61,347 bases of DNA. Source: an uncultured Verrucomicrobia subdivision 3 bacterium. GTDB lineage: Bacteria > Verrucomicrobiota > Verrucomicrobiia > Limisphaerales > UBA11358. The number at the start of each line of letters is the position of its first letter. Position 1 is the stretch's first letter. Both the position numbers and the translations under genes were made by a program. The notes beneath the pieces were generated by a model. The model worked only from the letters and a program-made list of their open reading frames with translations. It was not told where the DNA came from and did not search any database. This document shows positions 32,849 through 41,560 of this stretch, in pieces. Location: the NCBI GenBank assembly GCA_903917705.1, contig CAIXBQ010000102.1:1-61347 (forward strand), written 5' to 3'.

Positions 32849-33748
32849 CTAAAACTTCGTCAGCTTTTCCAGTTCCTTAACGCGTTTCTCGATTTCGGCG
32901 CGTTTCGTCTTGGTCGTGCAATTCAGGCCGAAACCTTCGCAGCAGAATGACGCGGTGACGCTGCCGTAAACCATCGCGCGGCGGATGTTCCCGTCTATTG
33001 AGCCTTTCGCGGCGGCGAGATAGCCCATCAGTCCGCCAATAAATGAATCGCCCGCTCCGGTGGGGTCTTCGACGGTGTGTAGCGGATACGCCGGGCAGAT
33101 GAAGATGCCTTTCGGCCCGGACAGGATCGAGCCGTGCGAACCCTTTTTGATGATGACATATTGTGGGCCGAGTCGGTGGATCTTTTTCAGCGCCGTGAAA
33201 AGGTTGTCTTCCTTCGTCAACTGCTGTGCCTCACTGTCGTTCAGGACAAAGCCGTCCACGCGCTTGAGCAGCTTGAGCAGGTCCGCCAGGGCGATGTTCA
33301 GCCACAAATCCATGGTGTCGGCGACCACAAACTTCGGCTTGCGCATCTGGTCGAGGACGCAGTGTTGCAACGCCGGCGCGATGTTGCCGAGCAGGACGAA
33401 CGGCGTGTGTTGATACGCCGCCGGCAGCTTGGGTGTGAATGTTTCGATCACGCCCAGTTCCGTCGCCAGCGTGCGGCGGTTGTTCATGTTCAACTCATAT
33501 TCGCCGGACCAGTGGAAGGTTTTTCCGGGCAAAGTCTGCAGGCCCGCGAGGTCGATCTTGTGTCGGCGATAAAGTTCGATGTATTTCTTCGGAAAATCTT
33601 CACCGACGCCGCCCACGAGCTTCACCGGCGAGAAAAAACTGGCCGCGACCGCCGCGTGGCTGGCCGAGCCGCCGAGCAGTCGTGGGTTCTCCTTGGCGGG
33701 AGTTTTGATGGAATCAAGTGCGGTGGTGCCGACGATGAGTACGCTCAT
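32849..33748 (-). CDS. PfkB-family carbohydrate/nucleoside kinase
   Basis: The 299-residue protein has the ribokinase fold: an N-terminal glycine pair in LLGGSASHAA, GGVGEDF, and the PfkB signature DPTGAGDSF with the catalytic Asp. This is followed by GGLMGYLA. The substrate is unknown: it could be a sugar, a sugar phosphate or a nucleoside. The long non-transferable stretch MNNRRTLATELGV places it away from classical ribokinases. It is convergent with mqnA and 41 bases downstream of the VOC gene on the same strand. Confidence 0.85.
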   Translation of the reverse strand: MSVLIVGTTALDSIKTPAKENPRLLGGSASHAAVAASFFSPVKLVGGVGEDFPKKYIELYRRHKIDLAGLQTLPGKTFHWSGEYELNMNNRRTLATELGVIETFTPKLPAAYQHTPFVLLGNIAPALQHCVLDQMRKPKFVVADTMDLWLNIALADLLKLLKRVDGFVLNDSEAQQLTKEDNLFTALKKIHRLGPQYVIIKKGSHGSILSGPKGIFICPAYPLHTVEDPTGAGDSFIGGLMGYLAAAKGSIDGNIRRAMVYGSVTASFCCEGFGLNCTTKTKRAEIEKRVKELEKLTKF

Positions 33749-33789
33749 TTAATTGGATGGTATGGTTGGGAGTTGGTGGACGGGGGCAT

Positions 33790-34185
33790 TCAGGCGCCGC
33801 CCTTGGCTTTTTGGATCAGTTCGATTTCGTAGCCTTCCGGCGCGTCGATGAAGGCGAACGTTGTTCCGCTGGAGCTCGTCGTCGGGCCGTCGGAGTATTT
33901 CAGTCCGTGCGCCGCAAGGTGTTTGCCGAATTCTTCGAGGCTGTCCACCTCGAACGCGAGATGCGTGAGGTCGGGCTGTACCTGCACCGGGCCGCTGCCG
34001 GGGAAATATGTGATTTCGATCAATTCTTCGCTGCCGGCCGTTTTTAAAAAAACGAGTTCCGAGCCGCGCGGCGATTTGTGACGCCTGGTTTCCTCCAGGC
34101 CGAGGACGGCGCGGTAAAAATTGACCGTGCGCTCCAGATCGTTCACCCGGTAGCGCGTGTGCAATAGTTTCGTGACCTTGCTCAT
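33790..34185 (-). CDS. VOC-family protein, glyoxalase I (GloA)-like
   Basis: The 131-residue protein has the paired beta-alpha-beta-beta-beta modules of the vicinal oxygen chelate fold: HTRYRVNDLERTVNFYRAVL in the first half and HLAFEVDSLEEFGKHL in the second. Glu in LIEITYF and the C-terminal GYEIELIQ are in glyoxalase I metal-ligand positions. It probably detoxifies methylglyoxal thioadducts, though other VOC activities cannot be excluded. Confidence 0.78.
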   Translation of the reverse strand: MSKVTKLLHTRYRVNDLERTVNFYRAVLGLEETRRHKSPRGSELVFLKTAGSEELIEITYFPGSGPVQVQPDLTHLAFEVDSLEEFGKHLAAHGLKYSDGPTTSSSGTTFAFIDAPEGYEIELIQKAKGGA

Positions 34186-34209
34186 GCGCGAAATTTATCA
34201 GGCCGCCGC

Positions 34210-34285
34210 CCAAAGTCCAACGCCCAAAGTCGGGTCAGGTAGTTAGACTTTGGACTTTAGACTTTGGACTTTAGACTTTAGACTG
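34210..34285. repeat. Heptamer-period blocks before nusB
   Basis: Six consecutive units T(A/G)GACTT run from 34244 to 34285. In the opposite sense CCAAAGT CCAACGC CCAAAGT fills 34210-34230. The two sets are complementary, so a hairpin is possible. The block ends six bases before the nusB ATG, leaving no room for a normal Shine-Dalgarno sequence. Confidence 0.8.
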
Positions 34286-34291
34286 TGGTTT

Positions 34292-34792
34292 ATGGGTAAA
34301 CGACGAGAAGCGCGTGAACGCGCAGTGCAATTTCTGTTTCAGCATGACCTGAATCCGCCGGACGACCTTGAACTGGAGCTGGCGACGTTCTGGAATTCCC
34401 AGCGCACCGCCGCCATCGAGGAGGAAAAAGGACCGGCCAGCTGGGGTGAAAAGGTCGAGCTGCCGCCGCCAACCGTCGAGGAGGCCGAGACGCGCCTGTT
34501 CGCCGAGCCGCTCATCAAGGGCGTGCTCCAGCACCGCGACGTGATTGACGAGATCATCAAGAAACATTGCCGGAACTGGGATTTTCACCGGATCGCCGCC
34601 GTCGACCGCAATGTGATGCGGCTGGCCATTTTTGAAATGCTGCACCGCGAGGATATCCCCCCGGTGGTCAGCATCAACGAGGCGGTGGACATCGCCAAGA
34701 AGTTTTCCACGGAGGACAGCGGCAAGTTCGTGAACGGCATTCTGGACAAGGTGCGCGGCGAAATCCTTCGGCCGGCGCGCATCGTGAAATGA
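34292..34792 (+). CDS. nusB: Transcription antitermination factor NusB
   Basis: NusB binds boxA RNA with NusE (S10) in antitermination complexes on rRNA operons. The 166-residue protein begins KRREARERAVQFLFQHDLN and ends with the family segment RIAAVDRNVMRLAIFEML then VVSINEAVDIAKKFSTEDSGKFVNGILD. A Glu/Pro-rich insert of about 25 residues between helices is longer than in E. coli. The start follows the heptamer block. The stop overlaps the PHP gene as ATGA. Confidence 0.92.
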   Translation: MGKRREARERAVQFLFQHDLNPPDDLELELATFWNSQRTAAIEEEKGPASWGEKVELPPPTVEEAETRLFAEPLIKGVLQHRDVIDEIIKKHCRNWDFHRIAAVDRNVMRLAIFEMLHREDIPPVVSINEAVDIAKKFSTEDSGKFVNGILDKVRGEILRPARIVK

Positions 34793-35634
34793 AATTTGCC
34801 GACCTCCATCTGCACACGCAGTTTTCCGACGGGACGTTCACGCCCGAGGAGCTCGTCCTGTACGCGCAGAAAAGTGGACTGGCGTGCATCGCGCTGACCG
34901 ACCACGACACGGTCGAGGGCTGCGCCCGCGCGGCGTCGGCCTGCGCGGCGGTGAAGATGGAGTTCATCCCCGGCGCGGAGCTGACCGCCGAACACGAGGA
35001 GACCGAAGTCCACATCCTCGGCTATTTTCTCGACACGAATAACCAGGTCCTGCTCGAACGGATCGCCCGGTTCCAGTCTGTCCGGCAGAACCGCATCCGC
35101 GAAATGGTCGCCGCCCTGAACCAGCTCGGCATCCCGCTCAAGGCCGAGGCGGTTTTTGCGCTGGCGAGCTGCAAGTCGCCCGGCCGGCCGCACGTCGCTC
35201 GCGCGCTGGTTAAGGAAAAACTCATCGGGAACCTCGATGAGGCTTTTGAAAAATATCTGAAAAAAGGCCGGCCGGCCTGGGTTCCCAAGACGAAGATGTC
35301 CGCGCTCGAAGGGGTTGAGCTGATCCATCAGGCCGGTGGCTTGGCGGTGATGGCGCATCCCGGCCTGAACCGCTCGGATGATATCATTCCCGCGCTCGTC
35401 CGGGCTGGGCTGGACGGCATCGAATGTTTTCATACGAAGCACTCCACCGTGATGGCCGAGCGGTATCTGGAGATTGCTGAGAAATACGGCCTGCTGGTCA
35501 CCGGCGGCAGCGATTGTCACGGCTTCAGCAAAAATCGGCCGCTCATCGGCACGGTGAAGCTGCCTTACGACCACGTCAAAAAACTTTACGCCGCCAAAAG
35601 ATCCGCCGACGGGAAGCGTGCCGCCCCGAAATAG
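34789..35634 (+). CDS. PHP-domain phosphoesterase (RNase AM / nucleoside bisphosphate phosphatase-like)
   Basis: The 281-residue protein has all PHP metal-site motifs: DLHLHTQFSDG at residues 5-15, LTDHDT, PGAELTAE, HILGYF, a MAHPG block, and GGSDCHG near the end. The size and the inserted FALASCKSPGRPHVARAL segment match the YciV/Rnm group, which removes 5' nucleotides from short RNAs and 5S/23S precursors and hydrolyses 3',5'-bisphosphates. Overlap with nusB suggests coupling to rRNA metabolism. Confidence 0.85.
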   Translation: MKFADLHLHTQFSDGTFTPEELVLYAQKSGLACIALTDHDTVEGCARAASACAAVKMEFIPGAELTAEHEETEVHILGYFLDTNNQVLLERIARFQSVRQNRIREMVAALNQLGIPLKAEAVFALASCKSPGRPHVARALVKEKLIGNLDEAFEKYLKKGRPAWVPKTKMSALEGVELIHQAGGLAVMAHPGLNRSDDIIPALVRAGLDGIECFHTKHSTVMAERYLEIAEKYGLLVTGGSDCHGFSKNRPLIGTVKLPYDHVKKLYAAKRSADGKRAAPK

Positions 35635-35650
35635 CTCCTTTCTTTCCAAC

Positions 35651-36562
35651 ATGGGCCTTTTTTCCAAATTCAAAGCCGGCCTTGCCCGGACGCACGCCAA
35701 ACTCACGCACGAAATCAAGCGCATCGTTTCGCGCTCGCCGAGGCTCACCGCTGAATCGCTCGATGAAATCGAGCAGGCCCTCATCGCCGCTGACCTCGGC
35801 GTGGCCATGACTTCGCAAATCGTGGCGGCGGTGAAGCAAGCCTACGAATCGCAGGGCACCGCCGGGCTCGACTATCTCGCCATCGCGCGCGCAGAAATTG
35901 AGCAGAGCCTTTCCGCCAACCATCCAAAGCTCCGCGAAATGCCCGGCAGCACCTGCGTCGTTTCCATCGTCGGGGTGAACGGCACGGGCAAGACCACGAC
36001 GAGCGCTAAGCTCGCGCATTATTTTCAGGCGCACAAGAAATCCGTGCTGCTCGCCGCGTGCGACACGTTTCGCGCGGCGGCGATTGAACAGATCAAACTA
36101 TGGGGCGTGCGCCTCCAGGTCGAGGTCATCGCCAGTGGCTATGGCGCGGACGCGGCGTCCGTGGCGCACGACGCCGTCACTGCCGCGGTGGCGCGCAAGA
36201 CGGACTACCTGTTCATTGACACGGCCGGCCGCCTGCATACCAAGCACAATTTGATGCAAGAACTTCAGAAGCTGCACCGCGTGATCGGTAAGCAGCTGGC
36301 GGGTGCGCCGCACGAGGTTTTGCTGGTGCTGGACGCGACGACTGGCATGAACGCGCTGAATCAGGCCCGCGAATTTAATAAAGCCGTGCCCCTCACCGGG
36401 CTCATCGTGACCAAGCTGGACGGCACGAGTAAGGGCGGCATGGTGGTGGCAATCCAGAAGGAACTCGGCCTGCCCATCAAATTCATCGGCCTCGGTGAAC
36501 AGCCGGACGATTTGCAACCCTTTGACGCAAAGCAATTCGCGCAGGCGCTGTTTGGCGAATAA
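35651..36562 (+). CDS. ftsY: Signal recognition particle receptor FtsY
   Basis: FtsY is the GTPase that docks SRP-ribosome complexes at the membrane. The 303-residue protein is essentially the NG domain without the long acidic A domain of E. coli. It has an N-domain helical bundle, then G1 GVNGTGKTTTSAKLA, the insertion-box DTFRAAAIEQIKLW, DTAGRLHTKHNLMQELQKL, TKLDGTSKGG and the closing GLGEQPDDLQPFD. I start at ATG 35651 (MGLFSKFKAG), the family start. It follows the PHP gene by 16 bases. Confidence 0.94.
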   Translation: MGLFSKFKAGLARTHAKLTHEIKRIVSRSPRLTAESLDEIEQALIAADLGVAMTSQIVAAVKQAYESQGTAGLDYLAIARAEIEQSLSANHPKLREMPGSTCVVSIVGVNGTGKTTTSAKLAHYFQAHKKSVLLAACDTFRAAAIEQIKLWGVRLQVEVIASGYGADAASVAHDAVTAAVARKTDYLFIDTAGRLHTKHNLMQELQKLHRVIGKQLAGAPHEVLLVLDATTGMNALNQAREFNKAVPLTGLIVTKLDGTSKGGMVVAIQKELGLPIKFIGLGEQPDDLQPFDAKQFAQALFGE

Positions 36563-36576
36563 TTTCTGTCTACGCC

Positions 36577-37920
36577 ATGGTGCGCCGCGTTCTTTATCGC
36601 ATCCGGCCGCTTTGGCCGCAGGTCTTCCTGGTCGGCGTGGCGTTGGCCGGCAACGTGGCCGCGCCGGAAATCCCGTCCGTCCGCGAGCCGGTGCCGATGA
36701 AACCTTGCGCCGGCAGCCGCGTGGCCGGCGTGGATGTCACGACGCTTGCGGGCAAGGTGATGTGCGGATACCAAGGCTGGTTCGCGGCGCCGGGGGATGG
36801 GTCGGGCGGTGACTGGATTCATTACGGTGAAAATCGCCGCCTGTTTGCGCCGGGTCATTGTGTGTTCGACTTGTGGCCGGATGTGAGCGAGCTGGGCGCG
36901 GATGAAAAATTTGCCACGGCTTTCCAAAATCCGGATGGTGGCCCGGCGTATGTTTTCAGTTCATGTGTTTCCCGGACGGTGCGGCGGCATTTCGAGTGGA
37001 TGCGGGACTACGGAATCGACGGGGTTTTTCTTCAGCGTTTCGGTGCGGACTTGAAATCCGCTGCCGGGTTGAAACGCAACAACCTCGTCGCCGCCAATGT
37101 GCAGGGGGGCGCCAATCAATGTGGCCGCACCTGGGCGATGATGTATGACTTGTCGGGCTTGCCGCCGGGCGAAATCCAGAAGTTTGTGGCCGACGACTGG
37201 AAGCGGCTGGTTAACCGGATGCATATCACTCGTGACCCGGCATATCTGCATCATCATGGCCGGCCGGTCGTGGCGGTCTGGGGCATCGGCTTCAACGACG
37301 GCCGGAAATATTCACTCGCCGAATGTGAGGCGCTCATTCGGTTCTTGAAATCCAATCCGGAATCCGGCGGCAACACGGTCATGGTCGGCGTGCCCGCATG
37401 GTGGCGCACCCTGAATCATGATGCTGTGCCTGACCCGAAGCTGCTGGAAATCATTCGCCTCGCGGACATTGTCAGTCCGTGGAACGTCGGGCGTTGCCGC
37501 AATCCGGTCGAGGCGGGGATTCAGGCGACCAACCGGATTCAGCCGGACCTCGCGTGGTGCCAGGCGAACGGCAAAGAATACTTGCCGGTGATTTTCCCCG
37601 GCTTCAGTTGGCATAATTTGATGCAGACGCGAGGCCTGGACCGTCCGCTGAATGAAATTCCGCGTCGCCAGGGAGCTTTTCTCTGGGCTCAGGCGGTTGC
37701 CGACCGGCGTGCGGGTGCGGCGATGTTTTATGTCGCCATGTTCGATGAGCTCAACGAGGGAACCGCCATTTTAAAATGCACGGATAGGCCGCCGGCTGGC
37801 GCAAGCCCGTTTGTGACGATGGAAGGACTGCCCACTGACCATTATCTCTGGCTTACCGGACAAATCGGAAAAATGTTGCGGCATGAGATCCCGGCAATGG
37901 ATACCCTTCCGCATCGCTGA
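36577..37920 (+). CDS. Exported glycoside hydrolase family 71/99-like protein
   Basis: The 447-residue protein has a basic N-terminus and hydrophobic signal segment (VFLVGVALAGNVAA). GKVMCGYQGWFAAPGDGSGG, HCVFDLWPDVSEL, WMRDYGIDGVFLQRF, AMMYDLSGLPPGE and FPGFSWHNL follow. These are features of the family annotated GH71/GH99-like, built on a TIM barrel. The nearest named activities are endo-mannan and alpha-glucan hydrolases, so the substrate is unknown. It starts 15 bases after ftsY and ends 10 bases before ribD. Confidence 0.75.
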   Translation: MVRRVLYRIRPLWPQVFLVGVALAGNVAAPEIPSVREPVPMKPCAGSRVAGVDVTTLAGKVMCGYQGWFAAPGDGSGGDWIHYGENRRLFAPGHCVFDLWPDVSELGADEKFATAFQNPDGGPAYVFSSCVSRTVRRHFEWMRDYGIDGVFLQRFGADLKSAAGLKRNNLVAANVQGGANQCGRTWAMMYDLSGLPPGEIQKFVADDWKRLVNRMHITRDPAYLHHHGRPVVAVWGIGFNDGRKYSLAECEALIRFLKSNPESGGNTVMVGVPAWWRTLNHDAVPDPKLLEIIRLADIVSPWNVGRCRNPVEAGIQATNRIQPDLAWCQANGKEYLPVIFPGFSWHNLMQTRGLDRPLNEIPRRQGAFLWAQAVADRRAGAAMFYVAMFDELNEGTAILKCTDRPPAGASPFVTMEGLPTDHYLWLTGQIGKMLRHEIPAMDTLPHR

Positions 37921-37929
37921 CCGAATCGC

Positions 37930-39147
37930 ATGAGCCGTTCAATACCAAACCGCGATGAGTCATTTTTGCGCAAAGCCTTGCTCCAGGCGCAAAAAGGGTT
38001 TGGCGCAACCTCGCCCAATCCGCTGGTCGGTGCGGTGCTGGTGAAGGGCGGCAAAATCATCGGTTGCGGCTGGCATCGGCGCGCGGGGTTGCCGCATGCG
38101 GAAATCGAGGCCCTGCACAACGCCCGGCAGCGCGGCTGGTCTGCGAAAGGGGCGACCCTTTACGTCACGCTCGAACCGTGCTGCACGCATGGCCGCACGC
38201 CACCTTGCACGATGGCCATCGTCACCGCCGGCCTCCGACGGGTCGTCATTGGTGCGGTTGACCCCAATCCTCAGCACGGGGGTAGGGGTTTCAAGATTTT
38301 GCAGAATGCGGGGATTGAAGTGGTTGCCGGCATATTAGGCGACGAATGTGCGGCGTTGAACGAGGCGTTCAATCACTGGATTGTCCGCCGCACGCCGTTT
38401 GTCACCGTGAAAGCCGCCATGACGCTGGACGGGAAAATTGCCACGGCCGGCGGTGAATCCAAATGGATCACCGGGGAAAAGGCCCGCGCGTATGGCATGA
38501 AGTTGCGCCAGGGCAGCGATGCCATTCTCGTCGGCGTGAACACGGTGCTCGCGGACGATCCGTCGTTGTCTGTCAGGCCTTCCGGGGGCAAGCCATCGTC
38601 AGCCTGCGCGGCTGAACCGGCCAGGCTGCGCCGCATTGTGCTGGATTCGCTGGCGCGCACCCCGGTGACGGCCAGGGTGGTCAGCGACGGGTTGGCTCGG
38701 CTGACCACCATTGTGGTCAGCCGGTTCGCGCCGGCAAACCGGGTGGCTGCGCTGGCCGATAAAGTGAACCTCATCGTCGCGCCTTTGGCTGGCTCAAACC
38801 GCAAAAACCATAATTCAAAACTGGATTTGGCTTGGCTGCTGGAAAAACTCGGCGCGGAAAACGTGACCAGCCTGTTGGTGGAGGGCGGTGGCGAGGTGAA
38901 CGCATCCTTTCTGCTCGGCGGCCACGCGCAGCGCGTGGCGTTCTTTTACGCGCCGAAAATCTTGGGCGGCCGGTCAGCGCGGAAGGCCGTCGCGGGCGAT
39001 GGCGCCGAAAGTCTGGGCCGGGCGATTCAGCTTCGTGAAGTCGCATGGCGGAAACTGGGTGGCGATTTGTTGCTGACCGCCCTGGCCGGCCGGCCGGACT
39101 CCGGGGCGGCGCGTTTCGGTCCTGGAGCATTGACAGGAAAGATGTAG
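37930..39147 (+). CDS. ribD: Bifunctional riboflavin biosynthesis deaminase/reductase
   Basis: RibD performs two steps in riboflavin synthesis: deamination of the pyrimidine ring and reduction of the ribose. The deaminase domain has the zinc ligands His56 (with Glu58 in HAE), Cys84 and Cys93 in LEPCCTHGRTPPC. The reductase domain starts near VTVKAAMTLDGKIAT and contains the VEGGGEVNASFL and KILGG motifs. The final residues (GALTGKM) and the TAG stop are encoded by the left end of a 178-bp repeat element, so the native C-terminus has been replaced. ribE follows beyond the element. Confidence 0.93.
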   Translation: MSRSIPNRDESFLRKALLQAQKGFGATSPNPLVGAVLVKGGKIIGCGWHRRAGLPHAEIEALHNARQRGWSAKGATLYVTLEPCCTHGRTPPCTMAIVTAGLRRVVIGAVDPNPQHGGRGFKILQNAGIEVVAGILGDECAALNEAFNHWIVRRTPFVTVKAAMTLDGKIATAGGESKWITGEKARAYGMKLRQGSDAILVGVNTVLADDPSLSVRPSGGKPSSACAAEPARLRRIVLDSLARTPVTARVVSDGLARLTTIVVSRFAPANRVAALADKVNLIVAPLAGSNRKNHNSKLDLAWLLEKLGAENVTSLLVEGGGEVNASFLLGGHAQRVAFFYAPKILGGRSARKAVAGDGAESLGRAIQLREVAWRKLGGDLLLTALAGRPDSGAARFGPGALTGKM

Positions 39148-39302
39148 CGATGGGCAGTGTGGATTTTTGGTTTTTTGGCGAGGCTTTCGGGAAGGCGCAG
39201 GTTTGAAAACCCTGTCACTGAGCGGAAACAAAACCTAAAACCAAAAAGACCGCTGTCCGTTAGGGACCTCAGCGCATCGCTACATATTTGATGGATATGC
39301 TC
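39125..39302. mobile_element. Inverted-end element, copy 2 (178 bp)
   Basis: Outer ends GAGCAT/ATGCTC and inner GTAGCGATG (39144-39152) / CATCGCTAC (39275-39283) are inverted repeats. The core contains the family stretches GGCGAGGCTTT, a CAGGTTT/AAACCCTG hairpin and AAAACCAAAAAGACCGC. The left end lies inside ribD and provides its last codons and stop. The closest relative is copy 3 at 48560; their left flanks share CATTGAC(A/C)GGAAAGA. Confidence 0.75.
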
Positions 39303-39366
39303 TAAGCCCGGTGGTCCGGAGTAAACGCGGCTCGACTGGACCTTGTCCCGCCCTTAAAATATTTTC

Positions 39367-39975
39367 ATGTTCACAGGCATTGTTGAAGAAGCGGGCGTTA
39401 TTGAACGCATCAAACCGGCGGCGAAATCCATTGAAATGACCGTGCGTGCCGGCCATTGCGGTCGTGGCGTGAAAGTGGGTGACAGCGTGGCCGTCAACGG
39501 CTGTTGCCTGACCGCGGTGAAAATCACCCCGCGCGGAAAGTTCAAGCTGATTCAATTCGATCTGCTTCAGGAGAGTTGGGCGCGGACGAATTTCCAGTTC
39601 GGCCAGGCTGGGTCGCTCGTGAATCTGGAACGTTCCCTGCGCGCGAATGGCGAGCTGGGTGGCCATTTCGTCACCGGCCATGTGGATGGCCTTGGCCGGA
39701 TCGTCCGCTGGGAACGCGCGGGCAAGGATCATTTGCTCGATATTGCTGCGCCCCCGGACGTGATGCGGTATCTGGTGTTCAAGGGGTCCATTGCCGTGGA
39801 CGGCATCAGCTTGACGGTCGCAGGCGTGGGCAAAAAAACTTTCCGCATCTGGATCATTCCGCATACGTTCGAAGTGACGGCCTTGCGCGAAAGGAAGGTC
39901 GGCGATGCCGTGAACCTCGAGGCGGATCTGCTCGGCAAATATGTGGAAAAATTCCTCGGCGCCAGGAAAAAATGA
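39367..39975 (+). CDS. ribE: Riboflavin synthase alpha chain
   Basis: This enzyme dismutates two 6,7-dimethyl-8-ribityllumazines into riboflavin. The 202-residue protein begins MFTGIVEEAGVIE and has two lumazine-binding repeats: GDSVAVNGCCLTA in the first, GHFVTGHVDGLG and GSIAVDGISLTV in the second. The length is normal. It follows ribD on the same strand, separated by the repeat element, so the two may have been one operon before insertion. Confidence 0.95.
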   Translation: MFTGIVEEAGVIERIKPAAKSIEMTVRAGHCGRGVKVGDSVAVNGCCLTAVKITPRGKFKLIQFDLLQESWARTNFQFGQAGSLVNLERSLRANGELGGHFVTGHVDGLGRIVRWERAGKDHLLDIAAPPDVMRYLVFKGSIAVDGISLTVAGVGKKTFRIWIIPHTFEVTALRERKVGDAVNLEADLLGKYVEKFLGARKK

Positions 39976-39979
39976 AGCT

Positions 39980-40007
39980 GGGCATTTTCCGCGCTTGTAA
40001 AATGCCC
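39980..40007 (+). terminator. Hairpin downstream of ribE
   Basis: GGGCATTTT (39980-39988) pairs perfectly with AAAATGCCC (39999-40007) around a 10-base loop, starting five bases after the ribE stop. The T-run is in the stem rather than after it, so termination would be weak. It may instead protect the 3' end or attenuate read-through into the acyltransferase genes. Confidence 0.4.
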
Positions 40008-40050
40008 GTGGCCTTACGAGAATCGTTCTTGGTTCAAACCACCTGAAGTC

Positions 40051-40803
40051 ATGGGTATCATAAAGGACTCCGTCCGCCTGTTGGCGGGCTCGTCGGCGCA
40101 CTATTCCGTGCGGCTGGCGGCCTCGGCCGGAGAACTGCAGGCTGCGCAGGCTTTGCGGTTTCAGGTGTTCAATCTCGAACTCAATGAAGGACTGCCTCAA
40201 TCCCATGCGACCGGTCTGGATGCGGACGCGTTCGACCCGGTCTGTGATCATCTGCTCGTGGAACATCTGCCCACCCGGCAGATCGTCGGCACCTATCGGT
40301 TGCAAACCGGCCTGGCCGCGCAAAACCACCTCGGCTATTACAGCGAGCAGGAGTTTGATTTCACGCCGTTCGAGCCGTTTCGGAAACAAATTGTTGAGCT
40401 GGGTCGGGCCTGCGTGGAAAAACAGCACCGCAATCTCGTCGTGCTGGGCCTGCTTTGGAAAGGCATTGCCGATTATGCCACGGAGCGGGGGGGGCGTTAT
40501 CTGCTGGGCTGCAGCTCGCTGACCTCCCAGGATCCGGCCGAGGGCGCGGCGGCTTATGAGGAGCTTTCGCGCAAATATCTGCCGGCGCCTGCCTGGCGGA
40601 CCATTCCTTTGCCTGCCTACACGTGTCCGCTGGAACGGAAATCTGCCGCCGCCATCCCCAAACTTTTGCGCGCCTATCTGACTGTCGGCGCAAAAATCTG
40701 CGGTCCCCCGGCCATGGACCGGCAATTCAAGACCATTGATTTTCTCACGTTGATGGACCTGGAGACCATGTCCGCGAAGACCCGCGAGCGCTACTTTAGT
40801 TGA
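40051..40803 (+). CDS. OlsB-like N-acyltransferase (GNAT fold)
   Basis: The 250-residue protein resembles the OlsB/hemolysin-like GNAT group that transfers a 3-hydroxyacyl chain from ACP to an amino acid, usually ornithine. ALRFQVFNLELNEGLPQSH, the DAFDPVCDHLLV segment, IVGTYRLQTG, VELGRACVEKQHRN and LLGCSSLTS are the family blocks. The next gene is a PlsC-type acyltransferase that would add the second chain. The acceptor amino acid is not known. A 12-base palindrome, TGGTTCAAACCA, lies ten bases before the ATG (40030-40041). Confidence 0.8.
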   Translation: MGIIKDSVRLLAGSSAHYSVRLAASAGELQAAQALRFQVFNLELNEGLPQSHATGLDADAFDPVCDHLLVEHLPTRQIVGTYRLQTGLAAQNHLGYYSEQEFDFTPFEPFRKQIVELGRACVEKQHRNLVVLGLLWKGIADYATERGGRYLLGCSSLTSQDPAEGAAAYEELSRKYLPAPAWRTIPLPAYTCPLERKSAAAIPKLLRAYLTVGAKICGPPAMDRQFKTIDFLTLMDLETMSAKTRERYFS

Positions 40804-40816
40804 ACCGACTTGCCTC

Positions 40817-41554
40817 ATGACGCTGCGCGCCGCCGGAAGACTTTGCTGGTTCGCTTGGGAGGTGGTGGTGATCATCGCCGACTACTTTTGCACCGCGGCT
40901 TTCGCCCCTGAAAAAACCCGCCGTCTGGCCCGCGCTGCGTGGTTGAGCCGCTCCTCCCGCCGGCACCTGAAAATCTTCGGCTACTCCAGCACCGTTTCCG
41001 GCGGGATTCCGGCCAGCGGCCTGCTCATCAGCAATCACTTGAGTTACCTCGACATTCTGGCGATTTCCGCGACCACGCCGGCGGTGTTTGTGTCCAAGGC
41101 CGACGTGCGTCGATGGCCTTTGTTCGGCTGGTTTGCGGCGATTGCCGGCACGGTTTTCGTTGAGCGCGAACGGCGCACGCACGTTGGCGAGGTGAACCGT
41201 GAAATTGAGGTCGCGCTGGCCGCTGGCGCGCTCGTGGTGGTTTTCCCGGAAGGCACCAGTTCCGATGGCCGGGCGGTCTTGCCTTTTCGCACCTCGCTGC
41301 TGGAACCGGCGGCGCGTGGCGGACATGATATTTCCGTCGGCTGGATTCATTATGATTTGGAGGATGGCAACGCCGGCGCCGAGGTCTGCTATTGGGGCGA
41401 CCACGCATTTGTCCCGCATCTGGTGAATCTGATGGGAAAACGCCGGGTGCGGGCGACGCTGCGGTTCGGACAATTTCAACGTGCCACCGGCGACCGCAAG
41501 GAGTTGGCGAAGCAATTGCACGCCGCGGTTGTGGCATTGCAGGCGCGCGGCTGA
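40817..41554 (+). CDS. PlsC-type 1-acyl acyltransferase (OlsA-like)
   Basis: The 245-residue protein has an N-terminal hydrophobic segment (LCWFAWEVVVIIADYF). The acyltransferase motif NHLSYLD contains His74 and Asp79, GTVFVERERR is motif II, and FPEGTSSDG is motif III. It follows the OlsB-like gene after 13 bases. The pair matches the two-step synthesis of ornithine or other aminolipids, phosphorus-free membrane lipids often made under phosphate limitation. A role in phosphatidic acid synthesis is the alternative. Confidence 0.83.
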   Translation: MTLRAAGRLCWFAWEVVVIIADYFCTAAFAPEKTRRLARAAWLSRSSRRHLKIFGYSSTVSGGIPASGLLISNHLSYLDILAISATTPAVFVSKADVRRWPLFGWFAAIAGTVFVERERRTHVGEVNREIEVALAAGALVVVFPEGTSSDGRAVLPFRTSLLEPAARGGHDISVGWIHYDLEDGNAGAEVCYWGDHAFVPHLVNLMGKRRVRATLRFGQFQRATGDRKELAKQLHAAVVALQARG

Positions 41555-41560
41555 GGCCCG

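Noticed and set aside
38974..39231. Small minus-strand frames within elements at 39.1 and 48.6 kb that give similar peptides (GFSNLRL, FPVNA)
   Set aside because: The similarity comes from the repeat DNA itself. The frames are not confined to the element and have no start signals.
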